DNA of 64,000 nt from Lutibacter sp. Hel_I_33_5. GTDB taxonomy: Bacteria > Bacteroidota > Bacteroidia > Flavobacteriales > Flavobacteriaceae. Shown here one piece after another: positions 45,118-55,036 of this stretch. Each line of letters begins with the position of its first letter. Position 1 is the first letter of the stretch. The notes under the pieces are model-generated. The model did no database searches, was not told the DNA's origin, and saw only the letters and a program-made list of their open reading frames with translations. The translations under genes and the position numbers were made by a program. The stretch is from positions 2,705,501-2,769,500 of the forward strand of contig NZ_VISM01000001.1 in NCBI RefSeq assembly GCF_007827455.1, in the 5' to 3' direction.

Positions 45118-47508
45118 ATGAAAAAAATAATACTATTTTTTATGCTAACAATAACTATGAGTTCATTTGCTCAGTTAGCCAAAAGCGACTTACCTAAACC
45201 TGGAACTATCTCTGGTAAAGTTGTAGACGAAAAAACCAAAGAACCCTTACCGTATGTTAATATTGTTGTACGAGATATAGCAAAAAAAGTATTAACAGGA
45301 GGTATTACTAGTGAAAATGGAACTTTTAAAATTAAAGGAATTCCAGAAGGAAATAGTGTAGTAGAGGTACAATATATTGGATATGAAAAATTTACGCGTA
45401 ACATAAGTGTAACTAATAAAAGACGTTCAATTAATTTAGGAACTATCGGATTAAAAGAGGATAGTGCACAATTAGATGAAGTTGTTGTACGTGCAGAAAC
45501 ATCTACAGTTGTACAGAAAGTTGACAGAAAAGTAATTAATGTTGGAAAGGATTTAACATCTGCTGGTGCAACTGCATCAGAATTACTAAATAACGTACAA
45601 TCTGTTAGTGTAGATAGTCAAACTGGAAATATTAGTTTACGTGGAAACGAGAATGTAAGAGTTCTTGTAGACGGTAAACCAACCAATATGCCTGCTGCAC
45701 AATTATTAAAACAAATTCCTTCAACATCTATAAAAAGCGTTGAGTTAATTACAAATCCATCAGCAAAATACAATCCAGAAGGAATGAGTGGAATTATAAA
45801 TATTGTATTAAATAAAAGTGCAAATTTAGGATTCAATGGTTCTTTAAATACCGGAATAGAAGCTGGACATTATGTGCGTTATAACGCATCTACAAATATG
45901 AATTACAAAACCGGAAAAGTTAACTTTTTTGGTAATTATGGATATAGATCTGGAGAACGATATAATTTTGGCTATGTAAATAGACCTGGTGTTAATAATC
46001 AAGATTTTATTTTTGTAAATGATAATACATCACATTTATTAAAATTAGGAGCCGATATTTACTTAGATAAAAAGAATACTTTGTCTTTTTATACAACGCA
46101 GAATATGAATGATAATTTTGCAGATGGAACAGCAAAAATTACATTAGCTGGCGGAACTCTTTTCGAAAATTCACCTAACTCTCAAAAATCTGAGACTAAA
46201 AATCAAACATACAATGCTAACTTTAAGCATGATTTTGATGATAAAGGTCATAATATTGAAGTAGAAGCTACTTATTCTAAAAATAATACTCCAACTTTTC
46301 TTGAAAATCAATTTCAATTAGCAACTCAGCCAAATTATATTAATGATATCACTAATGATAGAACGAATACATTAATTAATTTAGATTATACCAATCCGGT
46401 ATCTAAGAACGGAAAATTAGAGTTGGGACTTGAGTATCGAGTTAATAAAACAGAGAATACGAATAACACTACTCAACTAGGTTTTAATAATTCATCATTT
46501 ACTTATGATAGAGATATCTATTCTGGATATGTAAATTATGGGCATAAATTTGGAAAAATAACCATGCAATTAGGTGCGAGGTTAGAACAATATGAAATTG
46601 AAGGTAACTTTAGCCAAGTTTCTTTACCTTCTGCAAAAGTTACTGATGAGATATTTTCTATATATCCATCTGCATTCTTTACTTTTAATCCATCTGATAA
46701 AAATCAATTTCAGTTAAGTTATAGTAAAAGAGTAGATAGACCAAGTATAGGACAAGTTAATCCTATTAGAGAATGGAGTACACCATTAATTACTTCTGTT
46801 GGTAATGAAAACCTTGTTCCACAGTTTACAAATTCTTTTGAGGTTAATTATACTAGAAAAATAAAAGGCGGTTCGTTAACTTTCGGAACTTTTTATAGAA
46901 ATATTAATGATGCAATTAACAGAGTTACTTCTAGAGATCTATCAGATCCAAATAGACAAATTCTATCATTCGCAAATTTTGATGATACCAGTTCTTATGG
47001 TTTAGAGTTTTCTACCAATTATAAAGTTGCAAAATGGTGGAGAGCCAATGCAAGTTTAGATTTTTACTCTCAAAAGCAATTTGGTGTAACAGATTTAAGT
47101 AATCCAAATACTCCAAGAATAGAAGTTCAAAACGAAGTGTTTAATGCAAGATTAAGCAATAGTTTTACGGTAACTAAAAAGTTGCGTATGCAATTATTTG
47201 CTATGTATAGAGGTGCTAATAAAGATATTCAATGGGAAACACAGCCAATGAAAATGATAAATCTAGGTGCTAGTTATTCTGTTTTTAAAAGAAAGGGAAC
47301 TATTTCATTTAGAGTTAATGATATTTTTAATTCCATGCGATTTGCTTTTAATTCAAACAGTCCTTTTGTACAAAATGGACAGTTTAAATGGGAAAGTAGA
47401 ACAGCTTTCTTAGGATTTAATTACAGATTTGGTGGTGGGAAGAATAAAGCAAAAAGAAGAAGAAATAGAGATAATAACGAGAAGCAAGGTGGTGGAGGTT
47501 TCTTCTAA
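45118..47508 (+). CDS. Outer membrane beta-barrel family protein (TonB-receptor-like)
   Basis: 796 residues. The signal peptide ends near SSFAQ. A CarboxypepD_reg domain (ISGKVVDEKTKEPLPYVNIV, about 30-115) is followed by a plug-like domain (about 120-240, NISLRGNENVRVLVDGKPTN) and a C-terminal barrel of the OMP_b-brl_3 type. The tail is Lys/Arg-rich and then glycine-rich (KAKRRRNRDNNEKQGGGGFF), which is unusual after the last strand. Such proteins are TonB-dependent receptor relatives in Bacteroidetes without a known ligand. The gene stands alone with a strong terminator. Confidence 0.92.
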   Translation: MKKIILFFMLTITMSSFAQLAKSDLPKPGTISGKVVDEKTKEPLPYVNIVVRDIAKKVLTGGITSENGTFKIKGIPEGNSVVEVQYIGYEKFTRNISVTNKRRSINLGTIGLKEDSAQLDEVVVRAETSTVVQKVDRKVINVGKDLTSAGATASELLNNVQSVSVDSQTGNISLRGNENVRVLVDGKPTNMPAAQLLKQIPSTSIKSVELITNPSAKYNPEGMSGIINIVLNKSANLGFNGSLNTGIEAGHYVRYNASTNMNYKTGKVNFFGNYGYRSGERYNFGYVNRPGVNNQDFIFVNDNTSHLLKLGADIYLDKKNTLSFYTTQNMNDNFADGTAKITLAGGTLFENSPNSQKSETKNQTYNANFKHDFDDKGHNIEVEATYSKNNTPTFLENQFQLATQPNYINDITNDRTNTLINLDYTNPVSKNGKLELGLEYRVNKTENTNNTTQLGFNNSSFTYDRDIYSGYVNYGHKFGKITMQLGARLEQYEIEGNFSQVSLPSAKVTDEIFSIYPSAFFTFNPSDKNQFQLSYSKRVDRPSIGQVNPIREWSTPLITSVGNENLVPQFTNSFEVNYTRKIKGGSLTFGTFYRNINDAINRVTSRDLSDPNRQILSFANFDDTSSYGLEFSTNYKVAKWWRANASLDFYSQKQFGVTDLSNPNTPRIEVQNEVFNARLSNSFTVTKKLRMQLFAMYRGANKDIQWETQPMKMINLGASYSVFKRKGTISFRVNDIFNSMRFAFNSNSPFVQNGQFKWESRTAFLGFNYRFGGGKNKAKRRRNRDNNEKQGGGGFF

Positions 47509-47534
47509 ACCGAACTACTATAATTATTTGAAAC

Positions 47535-47566
47535 AAAAAACCCGAAGCAGATGCTTCGGGTTTTTT
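47535..47566. terminator. Bidirectional terminator between barrel gene and glnA
   Basis: AAAAAACCCGAAGCA and TGCTTCGGGTTTTTT form a GC-rich stem with a very short loop, flanked by A and T runs; it serves both converging genes. Confidence 0.92.
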
Positions 47567-47585
47567 AATATCTCTAAATTGCTAA

Positions 47586-48608
47586 TTAAATCTTAGCAGA
47601 TTTTACAGTCTTAATAATTCTTCCAGCAATCTTATATGGATCACCATTAGAAGCTGGTCTTCTATCTTCTAACCAACCTTTCCAGCCTTTCTCTACTGCG
47701 ATAATTGGAATTCTAATTGAAGCTCCTCTATCAGAAACTCCCCAAGAGAAATCTGTAATAGCAGCAGTTTCATGATCACCAGTTAAACGTTGATCGTTAA
47801 ATTCACCGTAAACAGCAATATGTTCTTTTACAACTGGTCTAAATGCTTCACAAATTTTTGCATACACATCTTTATCACCACAAGTTCTTAACGTTGTGTT
47901 AGAGAAGTTAGCGTGCATACCAGAACCATTCCAATCCATATCTTTACCTAATGGTTTTGGGTGATAATCGATATAGTAACCATGTCTTTCTGTTAATCTA
48001 TCTAATAAGTAACGAGCAATCCAAATTTCATCACCTGCTTTTTTAGCTCCTTTAGCAAACAATTGGAATTCCCATTGTCCAGAAGCAACTTCTTGATTAA
48101 TTCCTTCAAAGTTTAAACCAGCATCAATACATAAATCTGCATGTTCTTCAACTAAGTCTCTACCATGTGTGTTTTTACCACCAACAGAACAGTAATACAT
48201 TCCTTGTGGAGCTGGATAACCACCAATAGGGAATCCTAAAGGTAATTGTGTTTTAGTATCCATGATAAAATATTCTTGCTCAAAACCAAACCAGAAATCA
48301 TTATCATCATCTTCAATTGTAGATCTTCCGTTAGAAACGTGAGGCGTACCATCAGCATTTAAAACTTCAGTCATTACTAAATAACCATTCCTTCTTGAAG
48401 GATCTGGATAAATAGCAACTGGCTTAAGTAAACAGTCAGAAGCACCACCAGAAGCTTGTCTTGTAGACGATCCATCAAAAGACCAATTATCTAATTCTTC
48501 AATTGTTCCTTGAAAATTTTCATGTTCCTCAACTTTGGTTTTAGATCTCATATTCTGAGTTGGAAAATATCCATCTAACCAAATGTATTCTAATTTAATT
48601 TTAGCCAT
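47586..48608 (-). CDS. glnA: Glutamine synthetase, type II (short form)
   Basis: 340 residues from the ATG at 48608; an upstream in-frame start at 48659 would add a non-matching segment that crosses the promoter box. Glutamine synthetase joins ammonia and glutamate with ATP. The short length and motifs (LEYIWLDGYFPTQNMRSKTK, WNGSGMHANFSN, GVSDRGASIRIPI) mark the GSII (eukaryote-like) branch rather than the bacterial GSI of about 470 residues. The active-site glutamates appear in FGFEQEYFI. It has its own promoter and is monocistronic. Confidence 0.93.
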   Translation of the reverse strand: MAKIKLEYIWLDGYFPTQNMRSKTKVEEHENFQGTIEELDNWSFDGSSTRQASGGASDCLLKPVAIYPDPSRRNGYLVMTEVLNADGTPHVSNGRSTIEDDDNDFWFGFEQEYFIMDTKTQLPLGFPIGGYPAPQGMYYCSVGGKNTHGRDLVEEHADLCIDAGLNFEGINQEVASGQWEFQLFAKGAKKAGDEIWIARYLLDRLTERHGYYIDYHPKPLGKDMDWNGSGMHANFSNTTLRTCGDKDVYAKICEAFRPVVKEHIAVYGEFNDQRLTGDHETAAITDFSWGVSDRGASIRIPIIAVEKGWKGWLEDRRPASNGDPYKIAGRIIKTVKSAKI

Positions 48609-48639
48609 AATAAATAATTGTGTTGATGTTAATAAAGTA

Positions 48640-48647
48640 CAAATATA
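48640..48647 (-). promoter_or_regulatory. -7 box (TAtaTTTG) for glnA
   Basis: On the minus strand TATATTTG lies about 31 nt before the chosen glnA start at 48608 and downstream of the rejected start at 48659. Confidence 0.55.
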
Positions 48648-48783
48648 GAGCAAAAACACATTTTTATTAAGGAAAATGTAAAGAAAAGCGCATTTTTATG
48701 AATTTATTATTATGACTTTAAATTTTTAAGGATGTGGTAATTTCTCATTTTAAATTTTGTCTAAATGACAATAAATAGAATAT

Positions 48784-51633
48784 CTATTCACCAGAACCAT
48801 TAAGTACAAATGGAGCCCACATATACACAGATTTAAAATTCTCTCCAACTTCACCTTTTAACATGGCTCTTTTAGCATTTGTTAAAGCAAGAGAAGCTGG
48901 TTGATTTTTTAAATACATATTTTGATACATTAATGTCATTAAAATCATGGTTCCTGCATCATTAACTGGCCATAAACTTAATAAGGTATTATTAGCACCT
49001 GCAACTAATAAAGAAGAATTTAATCCATTAATACCTTCTCCGCCATATATTTTACCTAGTGCTGTTTGACATGCACTTAAAACTACCATATCTGCATTTA
49101 AGTTTAGTTTTTCAATTTCATATGCTAATAAAAAGGTGTCTTCTCCTTTATTTTTTTCACTTTCATTTTGTGTCATCATTACACCAGAAAGTGCTGGATT
49201 ATTATCTGAAGCAAAACCATGAGTTGCAATATGTACCCATTTATAATTAGCTAACTCTCCTGTGGTATTCATTTTTTTGATTCCAGATTCAGTCATGTAA
49301 TTGCCAGTTAAAACTGTAGCATTTGTAATTATCTTTTTTAAATTATTTACTTCACGTAAAGTTCCGGGTAAATAGTTTGCTCCACCAAAACCAAAAGCAC
49401 TTAATTCTTCAGAAAGGTTTTTTGTATTGGTTTTAATTTTACTAGATAAATCTTTTTTTACAGCATAATAGTCTTTTTTGCTTCTAGATTTCCCACCTTT
49501 ATTAGCAGGAGGGTAGTAGGTTGCTCCTCCAAAGGCTAATAAACTTTTTCTTGAAGATGAATATTTTCTTTCCTTTAATTTAGACCAAACAGTAACAGAA
49601 GGTATATAAGTGATGTTATAGTTTTCTAATAAATATTTATTGCTGTTATTTTTAAAAGCTTCAAAAGGAAGGTAATTTAATTCTCCTTCTCCACTAATAA
49701 TCAAGTTCTTTTTTCCGTTAATATCATTAGCAATAGGAGCAACTAAAAAAGAATACCAATGTTTTAAAAATTGATCTAAATAAGCTGCATTTTTTTTATC
49801 AGCAGTTTCCATTAACTGCCTGGTTAATGAAGTGAACACGTTAAAATCATCAGCAGAAAAAGCTTGTTTTTTGTCTTTGTATTTTATGAGTTGACCATCA
49901 ATAATATCTTCATCCATTTTTATTAGATGATTATTAATAGTGTTAGGTTTTTTCTTTACAAGATTTACAAATCTTTTTTTCAGCTTTAACCAAGTATCTA
50001 TTGGAAAGTTATATTTTATTGTTTTATTGTTTTTTGTTATTACAGTTGCAACCATTTCACCTGGTCCTAATAAAGAATAATAGATTAAAGCATCATCGTT
50101 AGTTAATTTATTTTGAACGTCAATTATATTTTTTCCAAATGCTTTTTGATGCAGTTTTTTACTTAATAATCTACTTCTGTTTGCATCTTGTACTTTAAAT
50201 AATTCATGTACATTTCTAGTGTCTTTATAGGTCATAATTAAACCGCTGTATGCACTAGTATATTCATTCATTAAACCAAGTTGAGTGTCTGGGTCTGAAT
50301 TTTCTAAATGCTTTTCTGATAAATTAATGGCTTTAGAAAACATTTTTGAAGCATTTGTATAATCTTTAGACATATAAGACATGAAGCCTATATTATTTGC
50401 TAATAATTGAGCGCCACTTACGTCTTTTAATTCTTCTTTTATATCAATCGCTTTTAAAGCAACTTCTTTGGCTTTTTGCTTCTGGTTTTTTTGCCACAAT
50501 GAAATGGAATAATTACCAGAAATATCTGAAATTAAATTTTTATTATTTAATTCAACTGATTGATTATATGCTTTTTGTGTGTATTGGAAAGCTTTATTTC
50601 TGTCAGTTGATATAACACTATTTGAGTAATATTGACCTAAAGAATTATTTGCTAACGCCTGAAAATACGTATTGTTTTTTTCTTTCCCTTTTCTTAAGAG
50701 TGAATTGGCAGTAGCAACAATATCTTTTTTCTTTTGTAAACCTGTTAACGCTTTTAATTTATTATTTAAAAGAATTAATTCTAATTGATCTGTTTTAAAT
50801 TTTTTTAGAATTTGTAATCCTTTGTTAGCTTCATTTAACATGTTTTCATAATCATAACTATAATAACTATTATCTGCTAAATAACTATAAGCCTGAGCAA
50901 CTTGATATTGTAAATTTTCATTATTTCTTACTAATGGATTTTCAAGAAATTGATTGATTGCCTTTACTCCAAAATTGATTTTATTGTTATTATAAAATAT
51001 AACGCCTTTTAAAAATTTATAAACAGATAATGCTGTTTTTCCATAATTTCCTTTAGAAGCTAAATAGTTTTCAATTTCTTTTTCATTTGCATAATTTTTT
51101 CCTTTTTGCCAGTCTGAAAAACTAGTAAATAATTTTTGAGCCTTTAGTATTGCTTGAGAATTATTTGTATTAGCAGATTTTGCATACTCTTTTAGTAAAG
51201 TACAGTCTTTACCTGTTTCTTTTTCTATCCAATTGATATCATCTAATGTTGTAGTTAAAGCATTTGGATAAGAAATTAAAGCGTAACTAAAATCCATTTG
51301 TTTTTTAGAAGCTTCTAATTCTCCATTTAAAAAAGAGATATAGGATAAAATTGCAAAATTAGAAGCATCTATATAATTAATGTTTAGTGATGTTCTTGCG
51401 TTTGTTGTAGCAGATACCACATCATTTTCTAAACAATTTACAAATGCTAGGTACAAATAACCCGCATAATTTTCTGGCGCTTTCTTTATTAATGAATTTG
51501 CGGTTACTTTAAGATTTGGAATGTTCTTATTTTTTACAGCTTCTGCAGCTTTTGTAAAAAGTGTGTTTAAATCTTGAGCGTTTAATGACATTGTAAAAAA
51601 TATCACTATTAAAATAATTATTTTTTGTTTCAT
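48784..51633 (-). CDS. Secreted TPR-CHAT protein (caspase-like peptidase domain)
   Basis: 949 residues from the ATG at 51633; a start at 51666 would precede the signal peptide. The signal peptide ends at MSLNAQ. Residues about 20-480 are TPR-like helical repeats (for example YFQALANNSLGQYYSNS, GAQLLANNIGFMSYMSKDYT). A linker of about 130 residues leads to a C-terminal CHAT domain (about 620-949). Both catalytic residues of the CHAT caspase-like fold are present: His805 in WVHIATHGFA and Cys855 in VVLSACQTALG. CHAT peptidases cut protein partners, as in TPR-CHAT/separase-like proteins. Export to the periplasm or surface is unusual compared with cytoplasmic CHAT effectors. It is the last gene of the four-gene operon. 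Confidence 0.9.
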   Translation of the reverse strand: MKQKIIILIVIFFTMSLNAQDLNTLFTKAAEAVKNKNIPNLKVTANSLIKKAPENYAGYLYLAFVNCLENDVVSATTNARTSLNINYIDASNFAILSYISFLNGELEASKKQMDFSYALISYPNALTTTLDDINWIEKETGKDCTLLKEYAKSANTNNSQAILKAQKLFTSFSDWQKGKNYANEKEIENYLASKGNYGKTALSVYKFLKGVIFYNNNKINFGVKAINQFLENPLVRNNENLQYQVAQAYSYLADNSYYSYDYENMLNEANKGLQILKKFKTDQLELILLNNKLKALTGLQKKKDIVATANSLLRKGKEKNNTYFQALANNSLGQYYSNSVISTDRNKAFQYTQKAYNQSVELNNKNLISDISGNYSISLWQKNQKQKAKEVALKAIDIKEELKDVSGAQLLANNIGFMSYMSKDYTNASKMFSKAINLSEKHLENSDPDTQLGLMNEYTSAYSGLIMTYKDTRNVHELFKVQDANRSRLLSKKLHQKAFGKNIIDVQNKLTNDDALIYYSLLGPGEMVATVITKNNKTIKYNFPIDTWLKLKKRFVNLVKKKPNTINNHLIKMDEDIIDGQLIKYKDKKQAFSADDFNVFTSLTRQLMETADKKNAAYLDQFLKHWYSFLVAPIANDINGKKNLIISGEGELNYLPFEAFKNNSNKYLLENYNITYIPSVTVWSKLKERKYSSSRKSLLAFGGATYYPPANKGGKSRSKKDYYAVKKDLSSKIKTNTKNLSEELSAFGFGGANYLPGTLREVNNLKKIITNATVLTGNYMTESGIKKMNTTGELANYKWVHIATHGFASDNNPALSGVMMTQNESEKNKGEDTFLLAYEIEKLNLNADMVVLSACQTALGKIYGGEGINGLNSSLLVAGANNTLLSLWPVNDAGTMILMTLMYQNMYLKNQPASLALTNAKRAMLKGEVGENFKSVYMWAPFVLNGSGE

Positions 51634-51672
51634 AATATTTAAATCATTTAAAAATAATATTTGCATGGTCTA

Positions 51673-53391
51673 TCATTTTAATTTTAAACATTTAGACATA
51701 TTTACTTTGTAGTTTCTATTTCTGTTCGATTTTATAGTAAAAATATCATCTTTCATAGACCAAGAAAATGCTACTGAAGCACCTAGATATCCAGAACTTT
51801 TATCACTAGAATTATTTTTATTAGTTTTAGTTAAATGTGTGTCTCTACCCAAAAACATTACTTTTTCATGCTGGTATTTCCCATTAATTATACTTACATA
51901 ATATTCTGTATGATTCCATCTCATAAGATAATCTCCTCTAAATTTCTGATCGCTCTTAGTTGATTTAATGAAAACTACTTTTCTGTCTAAATCACAAGAA
52001 GAGATGATAGCAACACCTTCTGGAGTTCCATTATATGAACCTACATTTCCTAACTTATATTCTGTAGCATTCATATCTGTCATTTCAGCAGATAACGTTC
52101 TTAAACTTCCAGATTCTGGAAAAATAGACAAGCCATCTATGGTTTTTCTAATTACTTTGTTAGTAGCTTTAGATGAATAGTTCTTGGAATTGTTGTTATT
52201 AGAAGAATTGTTTTTAGTACTTTTATTATTAACAATTGAATAATTAATGTCTGATTTCCCTAACGATTGTATGTAAACACCATTATCCCAAATACCACAT
52301 TGAGGTTTTGAGTTTTTGAAATAATAAGCACCTAACCCATGTAACTTATCTTCTTTCCATTCTCCAATATATACATCTCCATTACTGTAACTATAACTTC
52401 CAGTTCCAGTTTTTTTGTTGTCTTTCCATTCTCCAATATAGCTGGTTCCACTTTTAAAAGTTAATTTTCCAAAACCATCTCTTTTGTCGTTCTTAAAATT
52501 CCCAATATAAATCGCATCATTTTCATATTTATAGGCTACAATTCCGTTTTTACAATCGCCAGCTAAACATGCTTTGTTCTCATTAAAAGATAAGATAGTT
52601 TTCTCGTTGTTTTTATCTGTAATTTCAAGTTCTTTTTTGCTTTCATTATAATTCACTTGTAGATTTTTATTTAAATCCTTATAACTAAAATCACCTTTTA
52701 ATCCTTCATTATAAACAAAATTTTTTGAACTTGAATAACTTCCAACGTAGTTAGAAAAGGTGCTTTTTCCATTATTGTAAGCTATTTTTATTGGACCATT
52801 TGGTACATCATTTTTAAAAAATCCTTTTGCTTTTCCGCCATCAGAATTGGTAACTTCTTTGTATTCAAAACTGTTCAATTTTTCAATTAAACTTTGTGTT
52901 TTAAAACTATCTTCATGAAGTTTTATTGGGTTTAGTGTATAAGGAACAACATTTTTAAAATGCTCAAGTAATAACGTGTTTTGTTCAAATTGCCCTCTAT
53001 AAATTACATCAATTTTGTTCGTATCATATTTGTAAATTGAACTCTTTTTTATATAAACACCATTTTCATTATAAACATGCACGCCACCGCTTTTAGTTTT
53101 AAACCAAAAACCATTTTCAGTATTTATGTTGGCTAACTCTGCGTTATACTCTTTGTCATTTTCTTTATTTTTAAAGTCTTTACAAATGTAGAGTTGTTTT
53201 TTTGCTGGATAATAAACTAGTAAATCATTATTCATGTAACCGTTTTTACAATAATTTCCGATTTTACTATCGTTTAATAAAAAGTTGAAATTTTTCCCAT
53301 TATTTATTTTTTTAAAAGTGACTTTATCATTTTGGGAGTTAGATAAAGTAGAAAATAAAAGAAAGAAAAGTAGTATAATTTTATATTTCAT
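51673..53391 (-). CDS. Exported MORN-repeat protein
   Basis: 572 residues. The signal peptide ends near LSNSQ. The N-terminal half is beta-rich, with an ornithine-poor repeat-like stretch (GGKAKGFFKNDVPNGPIKIA). MORN repeats lie at about 285-375, seen as NDAIYIGNFKNDKRDGFGKL, TSYIGEWKDNKKTGTGSYSY and GDVYIGEWKEDKLHGLGAYY. An Asn/Ser-rich linker (about 390-415) leads to a C-terminal domain of about 150 residues with no family I recognise. MORN repeats bind lipid or protein surfaces; in Bacteroidetes they often accompany caspase-like peptidases. It lies 39 nt upstream of the CHAT gene in the same operon. Confidence 0.88.
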   Translation of the reverse strand: MKYKIILLFFLLFSTLSNSQNDKVTFKKINNGKNFNFLLNDSKIGNYCKNGYMNNDLLVYYPAKKQLYICKDFKNKENDKEYNAELANINTENGFWFKTKSGGVHVYNENGVYIKKSSIYKYDTNKIDVIYRGQFEQNTLLLEHFKNVVPYTLNPIKLHEDSFKTQSLIEKLNSFEYKEVTNSDGGKAKGFFKNDVPNGPIKIAYNNGKSTFSNYVGSYSSSKNFVYNEGLKGDFSYKDLNKNLQVNYNESKKELEITDKNNEKTILSFNENKACLAGDCKNGIVAYKYENDAIYIGNFKNDKRDGFGKLTFKSGTSYIGEWKDNKKTGTGSYSYSNGDVYIGEWKEDKLHGLGAYYFKNSKPQCGIWDNGVYIQSLGKSDINYSIVNNKSTKNNSSNNNNSKNYSSKATNKVIRKTIDGLSIFPESGSLRTLSAEMTDMNATEYKLGNVGSYNGTPEGVAIISSCDLDRKVVFIKSTKSDQKFRGDYLMRWNHTEYYVSIINGKYQHEKVMFLGRDTHLTKTNKNNSSDKSSGYLGASVAFSWSMKDDIFTIKSNRNRNYKVNMSKCLKLK

Positions 53392-53404
53392 AATTTATTT
53401 TTAA

Positions 53405-55033
53405 TTATTTGATATATACTCTTATTTTATCAACTCTATAAAATTTTACGTTTTTATACGAATCTTGACGAAAATAAAATGTTAATTCCTGTTTACGACC
53501 ATCATAATAGTCATCCCATTTGTATATCATAAAACTAGAATAATCTTTATAAGGTTGCCCTAATTTTTTAATTACTTCCGCTCTAGTAGCATTATTAAAG
53601 AATTCTTCATATTTTTTTAATTTTTTATCTTGTTTTCTAATAAATCTTTTTTCGGCTTTAGTTTTTTCTCTAGAATATCTTTCTGGGGATTTATTAATGG
53701 TAACTTTAGGTTTTTCTATTTTATTTAATGCACCAATATTTTCTTTTTTGGCGTCATTCCATAAATTATCATACTTGATAATTAATTTATCTTGCTCTTT
53801 TTTAGAACGATACGTTTGTGTGATCTTTAAATCATCTACACTAACTTTTATACTATCTGGTACTTTTATATAAATAGTATTTCCAAAATCTTCTTTGATC
53901 AATTTGTTAACCACTTTATTATTTAAAATGAAATAGACATTATTTTCTATTTTTTTGATTCGTAAAGAATTGTTTTCATTTTCTTTTATAAGACTTGTTT
54001 TTTGCCATTCACTATGATTAGTCACTTTTTCATTTTTTTCAACTTTAGAAAACCAATATCCATTGTGTGCATATGCAAACTGTATTAAGTCTTCTTTATC
54101 TTTAATTAGTAAGCTAATTCCTTTATTTACTGTTCCAGACACTCTTTTTAAAGAAGTTGAAACATCAAAATCATGACTTGGATTCAATTTAATATCTGAC
54201 CAAGTTTGATAATCGTATTTAGACGTGTTAACAATTTCTAAAGCGCTATTTGCAATTTCAAAAGTGTAATCCTTGGTTTTTCCTAAAGTAAAATTAAATT
54301 CGTTATCATTAAAAGAGGTGTATAATTCTTTGGTAGGTGTATTTTCTATGATAACATTTTTTTCTACTTTTTTTAAGGCTGTTATTTTTTGATATAAATC
54401 TTTAGCATATTGCTTTTTATCACTTTTACTCATCTTTAAATATCCAATTTTTAAATATTTAAAAACTACTTCAGAGTGTTGACAAATAGATAAACCAACT
54501 TGCTTAAATGACAAATCCATATTAGATTTTACTAAAACAGGTGTATTATTAATTAGGAAGAAAACTTTGTTATCAATTTTTTGAATAGTCAGTGTATTGA
54601 ATTCACCTGTCTTTATAAAATCAATTTTAGACCAACCAGTTTTTTCAATATAGTTTTCATTTTTTAGCTGTTTAAATTTCCAATAACCATCATCAGAAAT
54701 TCCAAAATCATTAAAATTTTTGTCATCATCACTTTTATTAAAAAACAGAGTTAGTAATTCATCCTTTCCAGAAATTTTCTTTACAGAGGTTTCTATAATA
54801 AAATCTTTCTTAAGATTAATATCTGTGTTTAGATATGCCCACTTGTCACTATCTGTTTTGTTGTTAAAGTATAATTTATTGTCTTTAATTTCAGAACTAT
54901 AATCTTTGTCATTAAATAGTTCCCAAGAATTGCTGTTATCTTTAAAGTTTTCTTGTAAAATAGTTTCTATATTAACTTGTGCAGATATTATATTTATGAA
55001 TAAAACGAAGGGTATTAAAATAGGTTTTTTCAT
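53405..55033 (-). CDS. Exported protein with two laminin-G-like modules and BamE/SmpA-like tail, copy 2
   Basis: 542 residues. The signal peptide ends near NIISAQ. Two similar beta-sandwich modules follow, at about 25-195 and 240-405; each has a D-F-D/I-x-x-T-S strand, a NGYWF/DGYWKF strand, a N-x-L-x-I-x-K-I-x-N/D-x-V-x-F strand and a lid strand. They look like concanavalin/laminin-G or DUF1080-type folds. A coiled, Lys-rich stretch (about 410-475) precedes a C-terminal domain with ATRAEVIKKLGQPYKDYSSF, reminiscent of the SmpA/OmlA (BamE) fold. It is close in sequence to the neighbouring copy 1, and 13 nt separate it from the MORN gene. Confidence 0.85.
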   Translation of the reverse strand: MKKPILIPFVLFINIISAQVNIETILQENFKDNSNSWELFNDKDYSSEIKDNKLYFNNKTDSDKWAYLNTDINLKKDFIIETSVKKISGKDELLTLFFNKSDDDKNFNDFGISDDGYWKFKQLKNENYIEKTGWSKIDFIKTGEFNTLTIQKIDNKVFFLINNTPVLVKSNMDLSFKQVGLSICQHSEVVFKYLKIGYLKMSKSDKKQYAKDLYQKITALKKVEKNVIIENTPTKELYTSFNDNEFNFTLGKTKDYTFEIANSALEIVNTSKYDYQTWSDIKLNPSHDFDVSTSLKRVSGTVNKGISLLIKDKEDLIQFAYAHNGYWFSKVEKNEKVTNHSEWQKTSLIKENENNSLRIKKIENNVYFILNNKVVNKLIKEDFGNTIYIKVPDSIKVSVDDLKITQTYRSKKEQDKLIIKYDNLWNDAKKENIGALNKIEKPKVTINKSPERYSREKTKAEKRFIRKQDKKLKKYEEFFNNATRAEVIKKLGQPYKDYSSFMIYKWDDYYDGRKQELTFYFRQDSYKNVKFYRVDKIRVYIK

Positions 55034-55036
55034 TTT

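Noticed and set aside
48609..48659. Longer N-terminus of glutamine synthetase
   Set aside because: The added residues do not fit the family and cross the -7 promoter box; the ATG at 48608 gives the normal start.
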